A DNA stretch of 64,000 bases from Mangrovimonas futianensis. GTDB taxonomy: Bacteria > Bacteroidota > Bacteroidia > Flavobacteriales > Flavobacteriaceae. The stretch spans positions 248,001 to 312,000 of the forward strand of contig NZ_JAJJNF010000001.1 in NCBI RefSeq assembly GCF_021245805.1. The letters run 5' to 3'. Positions 27,253-35,229 of this stretch are shown piece by piece (position 1 is the stretch's first letter; each line of letters begins with the position of its first letter). Position numbers and translations under genes: made by a program. Below the pieces are notes generated by a model. It saw only the letters and a program-made list of their open reading frames with translations. It ran no database searches and was not told where the DNA came from.

Positions 27253-28631
27253 TATAGGCTAGGAACCTTAACGCTTCCTCCAATCCAACAACCAATGTTT
27301 ATAGTTGTGCCGGCATTACCTGCATCGAAAATATCAGCTTTAGAAGGTGCTTTAGCTCTATAATTAGCAGCTGTTTGACTTGCAGCCTTACCTAAAGTAG
27401 CATCCACCTTTCCTGCTTTCTCAGCTTCGGCAGCAGCCAACCAGAAAACAGCTCTTTTGTTGAAGTTTGAATCTCCACAATCGTTGGCACTAGAAGCATA
27501 CATTTGAGCAATAGCCAAATAAGGTCTTCCATTAGATGGATTTAACTTAATAGCTTCTCTAAAGTAATTTCTAGCTTGACCATATTGACCTTTTTTCTTT
27601 AAGATCAAACCGATTTTATAGCTTTTGGTACCTTTCTTATAAGCATCTTTCTCAAGCTCCAAAGATTGCTTGAAGTAATTTAAAGCTTCATTAGTTTTAC
27701 CATCTTTTAACAACAACCCTGCAACGAAGTATTTTGTATCTGCAGAAGGTGCTGCATTGTCATAGGCTTTTACCAATTTAATGTATAAAGGATCATCTGT
27801 ACAATCTTTGTTGAACATTCTATTTACAGCTCCTTTTAACCAATCAGCATTGTTCTTATTCTCCTCAAAAGATTTTTCATATAAAGGAATCAAAGTTTCA
27901 CAATTAGCTCTTTCTCCTAATTTTTGATCAACTCCAGCAGCTACTTGGTCATAAGCTTTTAAATAACTTTCATAAGATCTCTTATATCTTTCTTCCTTGC
28001 TAGTTAAAGCTGTACCAGCTTCTTCCTTTTCAACATAAGGATTCAATTTCTCTGAATAGTTCTGAACTTCCTGCTCTATTTTGGCAACCACATCATCATA
28101 CTTAGTAAACAACTCTTGAGCCTCTTTCTTACCATCATCAAACAAATCTACCATCAATGAGAAATAAGTATATAGCGCCTTAGGGTTGGTGAATGTATCT
28201 GGGTCTGCCTTATAAGCTTCATCAAAACACTTGTAAAGCTCCTCTGTAGATAGACCTAAAGCCTCTTTGTAGTCATATTTTAGTTGACAAGATTTAGCTC
28301 CAAACTCTCCTTTTGGCGTTTTGCTTGCAAAATTATCTTCTCTCTCACCGTACATTTTTACAAGGTCATTAATGAATGCCACTTGCTCAGCACCAGTAGA
28401 TTTCTCGATTTTGTGCTCAAGAATTTTTTCACCATTGGTATAAATACCTAAGTGATATTTAGGGTTTCTTTGTCTTAATTCCATAAAAGGTTTGTAAGCT
28501 TCATCAAACTTCTTGGCCTTAACCGCCTCGGTCATCAATGATAGAGCTTGCAAATCCTGATCTTGGGCAAACGTCCCAAAACTTACAAAAAGCACAGCTA
28601 TTAATAATGTAATTCTAGTTTTCATGGTCAT
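27252..28631 (-). CDS. Exported tetratricopeptide-repeat protein
   Basis: 459 residues with a signal peptide (cut likely after SFGTFAQ) and TPR units in the C-terminal half, the clearest being the pair around residues 325-400 (FVAGLLLKDGKTNEALNYF and ILKKKGQYGQARNYFREA). The N-terminal half is helical and rich in Lys and Glu. TPR modules mediate protein contacts; its place between an outer-membrane protein and lptC suggests an envelope assembly role, which is inference. Confidence 0.88.
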   Translation of the reverse strand: MTMKTRITLLIAVLFVSFGTFAQDQDLQALSLMTEAVKAKKFDEAYKPFMELRQRNPKYHLGIYTNGEKILEHKIEKSTGAEQVAFINDLVKMYGEREDNFASKTPKGEFGAKSCQLKYDYKEALGLSTEELYKCFDEAYKADPDTFTNPKALYTYFSLMVDLFDDGKKEAQELFTKYDDVVAKIEQEVQNYSEKLNPYVEKEEAGTALTSKEERYKRSYESYLKAYDQVAAGVDQKLGERANCETLIPLYEKSFEENKNNADWLKGAVNRMFNKDCTDDPLYIKLVKAYDNAAPSADTKYFVAGLLLKDGKTNEALNYFKQSLELEKDAYKKGTKSYKIGLILKKKGQYGQARNYFREAIKLNPSNGRPYLAIAQMYASSANDCGDSNFNKRAVFWLAAAEAEKAGKVDATLGKAASQTAANYRAKAPSKADIFDAGNAGTTINIGCWIGGSVKVPSL

Positions 28632-28643
28632 TTCAAATTATGC

Positions 28644-29969
28644 TTAATTATATTTTCTTTTTTCAAACCATCTATCATTTAGTGATAGACTTATCTGGAA
28701 ATTAATAAAGTTTTCTTGTATTAAATTTCTATCAAGGGTCCCTCTTCTACCGAATTCAAATCCAACGTTGGCATTAGAAAAGAAATTCCCCATCGGTATT
28801 CCTACTCCAAAAGACATGCCAAACTCATTAATAGACGTGTCATTGATGTTTAATCCTGTATTTTCAAACCTGAATCCAGTTCTATAAACCATTCTTTTTA
28901 AGTAACTTGAAAACGAATTGTACTCTGGAATATAAAACCCTCCAACTGATAAACCTATGGCATCCTCATAGCTCAAATTACCAGCTGAATTACTTGCTTC
29001 GTATAATTCATTTTTAAACACGCTGTAGTTTTGAAAGGTTAATTCAGCTCCAGCAAACCATTTTCTTGGCTCTCCAATACCAGCTCCAAAAGAAAGTTTG
29101 GAAGGTAAACTCAATTTTGTATTAGCTAAACCAGTTGCATCTAGATCTGCTGTAATTGAATTTATAGGAGTTTCTGCTCCTGAGCCAGAACTTATGGTAA
29201 TAGTCTCAAAAATGCGTTCGTTGTCTGAGTTAATATTCGTTTTTGGCTTGTATGTTAATCCAGCCTGCAATTCCAGTTTGGTGGAAATCATTTTTTGGTA
29301 AGTAACCCCCAAATTCACACCAAAACCACTTAACTGTGATTTGTTTTGTTCTCTTGTTTGATACTGGATGATGTTTTGCTCGTCATCATATAGATACCTA
29401 ATGAAGGAGTTTTCCAATTTACCGAAATTATAATTGGCATCAACCCCAATACTTAAACCATCCATCACCCGATATCCAACTGAAAGAAATACTTTGTTCA
29501 CACCACCTTTTCCAGAAAACCGTGTAGAAAGTGCATTAAAATCAGTTAGACTCTGTAATTTATAATTTACGGTTGTGTAGGGCATAATCCCCAATCCTAC
29601 GCCAAAACGACCCATTGGCAAGGATAAAGCCATATAATCAAAAGAAGTTGAATTAATCCTGTTTTCGTTGCTATTGGTTTTTAAATTGGTAGATGTATGA
29701 GTACCTCCAATGGCAAATTTAACAGGTCTCCCTTCATTATTGTAATATCTTAGATTACTACTAGCGTAAGAAGCTGGATTTCTCAGGTTGACATGAATAC
29801 TATCGTTATAAATACTCAACCCTCCCATACTTCTATTTTCCACTGTTCCTTTGAACTTCAAGCTTCCTATTCCATAGTAGGAATAAGGTGATGCATTTTC
29901 AACATCAAGTTGCGCATATCCTTTCAGCCCAAAAACGATAGCAAATACCAGTAAAAACCTTTTAATCAT
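28644..29969 (-). CDS. Outer-membrane beta-barrel protein
   Basis: 441 residues with a signal peptide (cut after GLKGYAQ) and repeated amphipathic strands throughout, such as FAIGGTH, YMALSLPMG and NVGFEFGRRG. The N-terminal NASPYSYYGIGS and GGLSIYNDSIHVNLRNPASYA recall the FadL/OmpP1-like proteins of Bacteroidota. Transport role unknown. It overlaps coaX by 4 bp (ATGA) and precedes the TPR gene by 12 bp. Confidence 0.85.
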   Translation of the reverse strand: MIKRFLLVFAIVFGLKGYAQLDVENASPYSYYGIGSLKFKGTVENRSMGGLSIYNDSIHVNLRNPASYASSNLRYYNNEGRPVKFAIGGTHTSTNLKTNSNENRINSTSFDYMALSLPMGRFGVGLGIMPYTTVNYKLQSLTDFNALSTRFSGKGGVNKVFLSVGYRVMDGLSIGVDANYNFGKLENSFIRYLYDDEQNIIQYQTREQNKSQLSGFGVNLGVTYQKMISTKLELQAGLTYKPKTNINSDNERIFETITISSGSGAETPINSITADLDATGLANTKLSLPSKLSFGAGIGEPRKWFAGAELTFQNYSVFKNELYEASNSAGNLSYEDAIGLSVGGFYIPEYNSFSSYLKRMVYRTGFRFENTGLNINDTSINEFGMSFGVGIPMGNFFSNANVGFEFGRRGTLDRNLIQENFINFQISLSLNDRWFEKRKYN

Positions 29970-30694
29970 TCGCTTGTATTATATTCCAATATATTATTAA
30001 GTCCTTCTAAGAGGAAATTAGAGTTGGCAAATATGCCACTTTTTAATCGCTTACACAAAATTTTACTGTCTCCGCCTGTTAAAATAACTGTTAAATCTTT
30101 GTAATTGGTTTGATATTCTTTAACAAAACCATCAATTTCATTTACAATTCCCAACACAACACCCACATGCATTGAACTATTTGTTGAATCCCCAAAAAAA
30201 CTTTGAGGTTCTTCCATTTCAAGTAACGGAAGGCTTGCTGTTTGATTGTGCATGGATTTGTACCTCATTTGAAGCCCTGGAGAGATGGCACCACCAAGAT
30301 ATTCATTGTTTTCATTAATGAAATCATAAGTAATGCAAGTACCTGCATCAATAATCAAAACATTAGAGTCTGGAAATTGGGCAACTGATGCACTTACCAA
30401 TGCTATTCTATCTACCCCTAGAGTTTGGGGCGTAGCATACCTATTCTTAAAAGGAACTAAGGTTGTATGATCTAGAAAAAGACAATTTAAATGCTCGTTT
30501 AATAAATCTCTATTTTCTTCATTTAACCTCCCTACAGAAGATACCAAACAATGCTTTATGGTGTATTTAGACAATAAATCAAAAAAAAGTTGCTGAAATT
30601 CCTGAACAGGAGCAGAAACCTTACTCATTAAGCCACCCCCCTGAAAGACAGCCATTTTAATCAATGTGTTACCTACATCTACAACTAAATTCAT
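29966..30694 (-). CDS. coaX: Type III pantothenate kinase CoaX
   Basis: First enzyme of coenzyme A synthesis in organisms lacking CoaA. 242 residues with the ASKHA phosphate-1 motif VDVGNTLIKMAVF, the substrate region LGVDRIALV, the IIDAGTCITYDFI loop and GGAISPGLQMR, all diagnostic. First gene of the coaX-OMP-TPR-lptC-CNNM run. A -7 box (TACCTTTG) lies 18 bp upstream, back to back with the tRNA-Phe promoter. Confidence 0.95.
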   Translation of the reverse strand: MNLVVDVGNTLIKMAVFQGGGLMSKVSAPVQEFQQLFFDLLSKYTIKHCLVSSVGRLNEENRDLLNEHLNCLFLDHTTLVPFKNRYATPQTLGVDRIALVSASVAQFPDSNVLIIDAGTCITYDFINENNEYLGGAISPGLQMRYKSMHNQTASLPLLEMEEPQSFFGDSTNSSMHVGVVLGIVNEIDGFVKEYQTNYKDLTVILTGGDSKILCKRLKSGIFANSNFLLEGLNNILEYNTSE

Positions 30695-30711
30695 GTCTGA
30701 ATTTTAAGTCG

Positions 30712-30719
30712 CAAAGGTA
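30712..30719 (-). promoter_or_regulatory. -7 box of the coaX operon
   Basis: TACCTTTG on the minus strand matches TAnnTTTG and is placed 18 bp before the coaX ATG at 30694. No convincing -33 element at the usual distance. Confidence 0.55.
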
Positions 30720-30745
30720 CAAAAGACAATTTTTATATTTTTATT

Positions 30746-30776
30746 TTTGTGAATATTAAAAATGCCCTTATATTTG
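30746..30776 (+). promoter_or_regulatory. tRNA-Phe promoter
   Basis: TTTG (30746-30749) and TATATTTG (30769-30776) are separated by 19 nt, a textbook Bacteroidota sigma-A promoter, ending 19 nt before the mature tRNA. Confidence 0.8.
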
Positions 30777-30795
30777 CATCCGCAATTATGCGACT

Positions 30796-30871
30796 GGTGC
30801 CTTAGCTCAGTTGGTAGAGCAAAGGACTGAAAATCCTTGTGTCCCTGGTTCGATTCCTGGAGGCACCACCA
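30796..30871 (+). tRNA. tRNA-Phe (GAA), integration site of the mobile element
   Basis: 76 nt including an encoded CCA (30869-30871). Acceptor stem GGTGCCT (30796-30802) pairs with AGGCACC (30861-30867); the anticodon stem AAGGA/TCCTT encloses CTGAAAA with anticodon GAA at 30829-30831; the T arm contains GGTTCGATTCC. Insertion of the element left the tRNA intact: the crossover sequence is the 3' end of the T stem plus acceptor stem, and the element supplies the same bases. Confidence 0.98.
30857..30869 (+). repeat. attL core (tRNA-Phe 3' end)
   Basis: CTGGAGGCACCAC, identical to 45869-45881. The match stops on both sides, so 13 bp is the exact shared core. Confidence 0.92.
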
Positions 30872-30877
30872 GAAAGA

Positions 30878-30908
30878 CCTCGTAAACTCAAAGTTTACGG
30901 GGTTTTTT
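30878..30908 (+). terminator. Element-borne terminator right after tRNA-Phe
   Basis: CCTCGTAAACT (30878-30888) pairs with AGTTTACGGGG (30892-30902) over 11 bp with a 3-nt loop, followed by six T. It replaces the tRNA's original terminator, now 15 kb away at 45887. Confidence 0.88.
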
Positions 30909-30914
30909 GTTTTT

Positions 30915-30935
30915 AGGGTGCAAAATAGGGTGCAA
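30915..30935 (+). repeat. Left arm-type repeat pair (GGGTGCAA x2)
   Basis: Two GGGTGCAA units with starts 12 bp apart (30916 and 30928), preceded by A. The same 21 bp occurs at 45719-45739. Likely integrase arm-binding sites, 46 bp inside the attL core. Confidence 0.75.
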
Positions 30936-30937
30936 AT

Positions 30938-30968
30938 AAAAAACCGTTACAACTATTGCAACGGTTTT
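30938..30968 (-). terminator. Terminator of the DUF6266 gene
   Basis: AAACCGTT (30941-30948) pairs with AACGGTTT (30960-30967); on the minus strand a T run follows. It lies 25 bp past the end of the gene at 30993. Confidence 0.8.
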
Positions 30969-30992
30969 AAACATGTGTATTTTCAATAAATC

Positions 30993-31634
30993 CTATGACG
31001 CCGTACCTGAGCCTAAATACACACTATTTGATACTTGACTCCCATCCGCAGTGATAAAGGCCATAAAAAGCTCTACAGTATCCCCTGCATAGGTATTTGG
31101 AATCGTAATGACTTGTGAACCCACTGTTCTTTCTGCACCATCAACCATATACATCGATTCTTTCTTCACTGGATTATAGACTAAAATCATTGCCTTATCC
31201 GTGGCATTTGCATTTCCTTCAGCCGAGTTGTCATCCCATGAAAATGTTACTTGACCCGCTACAGAAAGATCGGTTGTAGGGTTCAATGCTCCAGACAATG
31301 ATCCCCTACTTAATAAAGCTAAAGAATAATCTACCGTAAAGTTGGGAGCAGTACCTGTAATGGCATTATTTAAAATATAGGACATAGCAGCATTAAATTC
31401 TGTTTTCTGAACAGCATATGCCTTATAACCCTTTTGAATAAAGCCTAAATTTGGCTGTAGATACTCTAAAGTAACCGTAAACTTAGTTCTTTGGTTAACT
31501 TGTCCTTCTGTCCGTGGATTTGCCACACTTGCTGGCTTGATTCTAAGGTAATCAATACCTTTCCATGACGCTCCAACTACATTTCCTACTTTTCCTGAAA
31601 TACCGCCCAGGATTCCTTGTGATATTACACCCAT
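30993..31634 (-). CDS. DUF6266 family protein
   Basis: 213 residues. The N-terminus (MGVISQGILGGISGKVGNVV and GASWKGIDYLRIKP) is the hallmark of DUF6266, a Bacteroidota family of unknown function. A middle helical segment (EGQVNQRTKFTVTLEYLQP) is followed by a beta-rich C-terminal half (about 120-213) with VTFSWDDNS and MILVYNP, which looks like a fibronectin-type sandwich. No signal peptide. It stands alone next to attL and has its own terminator. The glycine-rich start recalls phage structural proteins, but that is only a resemblance. Confidence 0.85.
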   Translation of the reverse strand: MGVISQGILGGISGKVGNVVGASWKGIDYLRIKPASVANPRTEGQVNQRTKFTVTLEYLQPNLGFIQKGYKAYAVQKTEFNAAMSYILNNAITGTAPNFTVDYSLALLSRGSLSGALNPTTDLSVAGQVTFSWDDNSAEGNANATDKAMILVYNPVKKESMYMVDGAERTVGSQVITIPNTYAGDTVELFMAFITADGSQVSNSVYLGSGTAS

Positions 31635-32063
31635 AAAATATATAAATTAAAATTAAACTTCATTCGGACATGGTACGGCCTTTGTATGGATTTACGGTTA
31701 TTAATTATACGCAAAAAAAACTCAAAAAACCTATTTTACAGACACTTGACACACGGTTTAACTCCTTTTATAGCCAATTGTTTTCTTTTGTTACCTCCGA
31801 AACCCTTTCCTATTATTTTTTTGAAAGAAAAAAAGACAGCTACCTCAATTGTGGCACGGATGAGACTGTCAAGGTTTTTGGATAAAAATTTTTTAAGACA
31901 AATTGATAATAGAGGTTAAAAAAGGTGAAAGAAAAAAGTTTTATTCAAAACCCGGAGGGCTTGACCTTGATAGGCTTGAGGGTGGACTGTGGGAAGCCAC
32001 ATTACTTTGCAGTCTTTTTTTATTATTTTAGTAGCCCTATCGCAACCGACAATACACATTATA
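31635..32063. other. 429-bp gap with no convincing gene
   Basis: Two short overlapping plus-strand open frames exist (31670-31885, 31686-31919) but have poor composition and no promoter match. Part of the stretch is G-rich and could fold (GTGG...CCAC at about 31982-32000), and the heptamer GGCTTGA occurs twice nearby. I see no known RNA family. Confidence 0.5.
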
Positions 32064-32660
32064 ATGACCGAAAAAAGAAGCAAAGCCAGCCTTAAAAGAG
32101 AAGAAATACGAAAAAGCCCTAAAACCCTTCAATTTAAAAAAGAAATATCAGAATTTCTAGAAGACAAATCTTCTATTTTAAATTATGCGATTAAAAGAGA
32201 TTTGGCCTGTATGACCAATATGCCTTTTTACAAGGATCGACCAGAAAAAATAAAAATAGAACTTACCCATAGAGAACTCCTTGTTGAATATATGAAAGCC
32301 TTTGTAAAATATGAGGACAAAGAATTTGTGATAAGGCTAATTAAGGCACTTAACAAAAATCAAGCACAAACAATAAGGAAAGTAGCACCTAAAATAGGGG
32401 CTAAATCGGAAGTCTGGGAACACACAATTCCTGCCGCCGTAATAGTGAATGCATTAATTAGTATGATTGAAAATGAAGACATTTCTGATTTGGACAAACT
32501 ACTTGATGTTTACGAAGCAGCCGGACAAAGAGGCATCACAAAAGAACAGGATTCATTACTTTCAGAAATGAAAAGTACTATGCCTGGAAACTGGGACTGG
32601 CAAGATGAAGACGTCAATCCATTAATGAGACATGAAGCCGTGGGCATATTTCATGAATAA
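32064..32660 (+). CDS. Hypothetical helical protein of the island
   Basis: 198 residues from ATG 32064 (MTEKRSKASL). The open frame extends upstream to 31989, but those extra residues are hydrophobic and lie in non-coding-like DNA, so I prefer the internal start. The protein is soluble, highly charged and mostly helical, with a basic N-terminus and the segment LIKALNKNQAQTIRKVAPK in the middle. No domain recognised. It and the DUF6266 gene are the only cargo left of the endonuclease gene, and it is the only plus-strand gene in the element. Confidence 0.65.
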   Translation: MTEKRSKASLKREEIRKSPKTLQFKKEISEFLEDKSSILNYAIKRDLACMTNMPFYKDRPEKIKIELTHRELLVEYMKAFVKYEDKEFVIRLIKALNKNQAQTIRKVAPKIGAKSEVWEHTIPAAVIVNALISMIENEDISDLDKLLDVYEAAGQRGITKEQDSLLSEMKSTMPGNWDWQDEDVNPLMRHEAVGIFHE

Positions 32661-32833
32661 CACCAATAGAATTATGAGTATTTAGAATGAAATCTGCTAT
32701 AACTAATTTTAAAATATCACAACAAATACAAGTGAGCAAATCTATGAATTAAAGCATAGACAAGCTTTTGAAAAAATGGGATGGAGTGAGTTAAATAAAG
32801 CTAAATGAAAGGTTGTAATTTTATGGTAGGCAA

Positions 32834-33886
32834 TCAAATTTTAGAAAATTTAAAATGTTTGAAACCACCAAAATATTCTACCCACAAAACATATAGCCCG
32901 CCTGATAATTTAGTAATATCCAATTTGTTATTAACCAAAGGGATTTTTATTTCTTGACCATTAATTGAATAAATGGTAGTATGTAATTTTTGGTTTGTGG
33001 GATTAGAAATGTAAAGGGTAGTACTTGCAGGATTGGGATATACTGCAATTTGTTTTTTTTCAGTCTCTTGAACACTTAAAAGAGCCCAAGTATCTTCGGC
33101 TTGTTCGCCACCCCAGATTAAGGTTGCCAAATAAGGATTGTCAATAAAAGGGTTTCTATTACCTTGCAGACCTTCTAAAACATCATTTCGTTGAATCTCG
33201 ACTTCCGAAACAGGGTCTTGTTGGTTCCAATCTAAGAAAACATCTGGCATTTCTGTACTGAAAGTATTTAAACTTGAAGCTGTATTATTAGCTGAACACT
33301 GTGTAGGATATCTTAAATACATATACATTATTATTCTAGCAACATCACCCTTCCATTCATCACCAGGATACCACTCACCACTATTTGTAATATGAGAATT
33401 GCCTGTACTATCTTCAAATAAACGATTACCTTTTGAGGAATTCATATCTCCATCACAAGCCCTTAGGTTATGAACATCTGTACCGGAACCTGGTTCGGTA
33501 GTGATTAACGATGGTGTTGCCAATGATCTTGCATAAACATGCTCCCTAGTCCAAAGGCCACTACAACCACTTACATGACATGACAAATCTTTATCTCTTG
33601 TGTAATCTGTTTGGGTATCGTTATCATTATTATCGTAACCGTAAAATAAATAGACTTCATCTGTATTAGATAATACTTCATCAGTTTGCTCTACTGCATC
33701 CCAAGTATCTAACTGACTTGATGTATATGGTAAATCTGTTGTGTGAGTAGTTTCAATTAATGTAGCCAACTGGCTTTTAATTGTTTCTGGAGACTCATTG
33801 AAATCGATAGAACTGTAATAAACAGGGATTTGTGCCTGGACAAGAGAAACAAAAAAGAATAATATTAAAAAATACTTTGTTTTCAT
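32834..33886 (-). CDS. Secreted endonuclease I with type IX secretion C-terminal domain
   Basis: Extracellular nuclease of the EndA/endonuclease I family. 350 residues: signal peptide (cut after SLVQAQ, about 19), catalytic domain with WTREHVYARS (His116), DVHNLRA (137-143) and NSSKGNR (149-155), then GNRNPFIDNP, and finally a C-terminal sorting domain beginning near residue 275 (IAVYPNPASTTLYI) and ending with KHFKFSKI. The sorting domain means export by the type IX system and cell-surface or medium release. It could digest external DNA for nutrients or degrade foreign DNA. Confidence 0.93.
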   Translation of the reverse strand: MKTKYFLILFFFVSLVQAQIPVYYSSIDFNESPETIKSQLATLIETTHTTDLPYTSSQLDTWDAVEQTDEVLSNTDEVYLFYGYDNNDNDTQTDYTRDKDLSCHVSGCSGLWTREHVYARSLATPSLITTEPGSGTDVHNLRACDGDMNSSKGNRLFEDSTGNSHITNSGEWYPGDEWKGDVARIIMYMYLRYPTQCSANNTASSLNTFSTEMPDVFLDWNQQDPVSEVEIQRNDVLEGLQGNRNPFIDNPYLATLIWGGEQAEDTWALLSVQETEKKQIAVYPNPASTTLYISNPTNQKLHTTIYSINGQEIKIPLVNNKLDITKLSGGLYVLWVEYFGGFKHFKFSKI

Positions 33887-33991
33887 TTAATGGCTTTACC
33901 ACAAATATAGCCTAAAAATTGGGGTTTAATAATTTAGAACTAATTGGCTTTAGGCAGGTAATCTAAAAGGCGCGAGCCGACTGCGAGTTTA

Positions 33992-34069
33992 GCAAGGGTG
34001 GCGTGGTGATAGCACGTTGCAGATATGCAAAAGTGCGTGCCACGGCTACGGTTTACCGCAAGGGTGGCG
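33992..34069. ncRNA. Candidate structured element A, with GATA-loop hairpin
   Basis: Nested pairs: GTGGC (33998-34002) with GCCAC (34039-34043), GCAC (34012-34015) with GTGC (34033-34036), and TTGCA (34017-34021) with TGCAA (34026-34030) closing the tetraloop GATA. The 12-mer GCAAGGGTGGCG occurs twice in the same direction (33992-34003 and 34058-34069), framing the hairpin. Not a family I know; RNA or DNA function is undecided. Confidence 0.45.
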
Positions 34070-34619
34070 CATTTTTTGATTTTTCCTCACCCCTAGACAA
34101 AATAATATTGAAAAGATAGATTACTAAATTTAAGGCAAGTGCAAGGATTGAGGGAGGCAATGAAAGGTTTGGGAATAGTTTTTCATTATAGGTTTTGGCT
34201 TTAACGACTTTAACAAACAGCAGAATATTGGAATAGCTAGATGACTTTTAAATAAAAGAAGCATAAGCCAAACCGTGATGTAAAACTATTGGAGACGTGC
34301 TGGAATTGCCGACTGAATGAGTTGCTCTTGTATCTTTCAGCAAATGGGATAATCCGCAGTGTGCCAATATGCTCTAATTATTGTTTGAAGTGAGATATTA
34401 TATATTGTTTTACCATTAAACAGAAGCAGTACTGCGGTTATCTTATTTGCCTTTGAACAGACCCAAAAAATGTGACACCCGTAAACCTACCTTAAAAAAG
34501 AGGTGCTTATCGAGAATAAAGAAAAACACATGGGTAGACGAAAGGAGTAAAATATTACGTTATTGGTAGGTTTTGCCCGCAGCGACCCGCAGGCTCGCAT
34601 CATATTAAGTAGCGGTTGT

Positions 34620-34666
34620 ACCCCAATTAAAAATGACATGCGCGATAGCGCATACCTTATTGGGGT
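34620..34666. ncRNA. Candidate structured element B, with GATA-loop hairpin
   Basis: ACCCCAAT (34620-34627) pairs perfectly with ATTGGGGT (34659-34666), and inside it ATGCGC (34638-34643) pairs perfectly with GCGCAT (34648-34653) around GATA. The upstream part (34574-34600) contains GCGA...TCGC. The loop is the same as in element A, 0.6 kb away. Confidence 0.45.
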
Positions 34667-34811
34667 TTGGGGTGCAAGAGTAGCTACGGGTGAGGAAGGT
34701 ATGTAGTGTGTGAAACAAAACAAATATAAAGTATCAACGAGGACGTGTCGCCGCAGTGGTGCTTTGTATGGTATATGCAAGCCTTTTAGAAGCCTATATA
34801 ATAATTAAAAT

Positions 34812-34838
34812 AGATTGCTTCACCGCGTTCGCAATGAC
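34812..34838. repeat. REP-like palindrome
   Basis: ATTGC (34814-34818) and GCAAT (34831-34835) frame a short centre; read on the minus strand it starts GTCATTGCGAACG and ends GAAGCAATCT, the consensus of a GTCATTGCGA...GCAATCT repeat scattered in many bacterial genomes, including Bacteroidota. Confidence 0.6.
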
Positions 34839-35010
34839 AATTATAAAGTAAGGATTTGGCTTGCAGATATGTTTTGTGGAACTAAATGAAGTGCCTGACG
34901 AACACCTTATTACCTGCCCTTCCTACACTTTCAGTTAGACTGTATGCTAATGAAATAGAAACCCTCATTTTCCTTAAATCATAAGTTTTGAAAACACTTC
35001 TATAAATGCA

Positions 35011-35040
35011 AAAACCCAGAACATGGCCGGGTTTTGTTTT
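35011..35040 (-). terminator. Terminator downstream of the Abi operon
   Basis: AAAACCC (35011-35017) pairs with GGGTTTT (35029-35035) with T runs on both strands; it is about 190 bp beyond the end of the 187-aa gene. Confidence 0.6.
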
Positions 35041-35098
35041 GTGGGGATTTAAAAAGACAAGACCCTACAAATGTAAGGCCTTGGAATTTTTAACTTCG

Positions 35099-35155
35099 AT
35101 GGGCTGTCCAAACTTAATCCTGCTATAAAGCTGTCCAGATTAACGTTCTGCCCAT
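35099..35155. repeat. Nested inverted repeat
   Basis: ATGGGC (35099-35104) pairs with GCCCAT (35150-35155), and inside it TTAATC (35114-35119) with GATTAA (35138-35143). GCTGTCCA also occurs twice as a direct repeat (35103-35110 and 35130-35137). No assigned function. Confidence 0.5.
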
Positions 35156-35229
35156 TTGATGTTACAAATATACGAATAATTGCTTAAAAAAAGCCTAAAA
35201 TTCTAATTTTTAATAAAATAGTGAAGATA

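Larger units (their letters stand above)
33887..35229. other. 1.34-kb gene-free, hairpin-rich stretch of the island
   Basis: No open frame here has credible coding character. It contains two GC-rich blocks with nested inverted repeats (33992-34069 and 34620-34666), a REP-like palindrome (34812-34838), a terminator (35011-35040) and another nested inverted repeat (35099-35155). A stretch at 34280-34380 is also less AT-rich than the surroundings without obvious hairpins. The density of matched arms suggests one or more structured RNAs or a DNA site such as an origin. Confidence 0.6.

Noticed and set aside
31670..31919. Two overlapping plus-strand open frames between the DUF6266 gene and the next gene
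   Set aside because: Low-complexity composition, overlap in different frames, no recognisable domain or promoter.
31989..32063. N-terminal extension of the 198-residue island protein
   Set aside because: Hydrophobic extra residues not like a clean signal peptide; the internal ATG gives a typical charged start.
33992..34069. Two 12-bp direct repeats as a CRISPR-like array
   Set aside because: Only two copies, short, with a hairpin between them and no cas genes anywhere in the window.
34487..34780. Minus-strand open frame of 97 codons in the hairpin-rich block
   Set aside because: It runs through perfect inverted repeats, has a composition unlike the neighbouring genes and no promoter; the nested hairpins explain the sequence better than coding.
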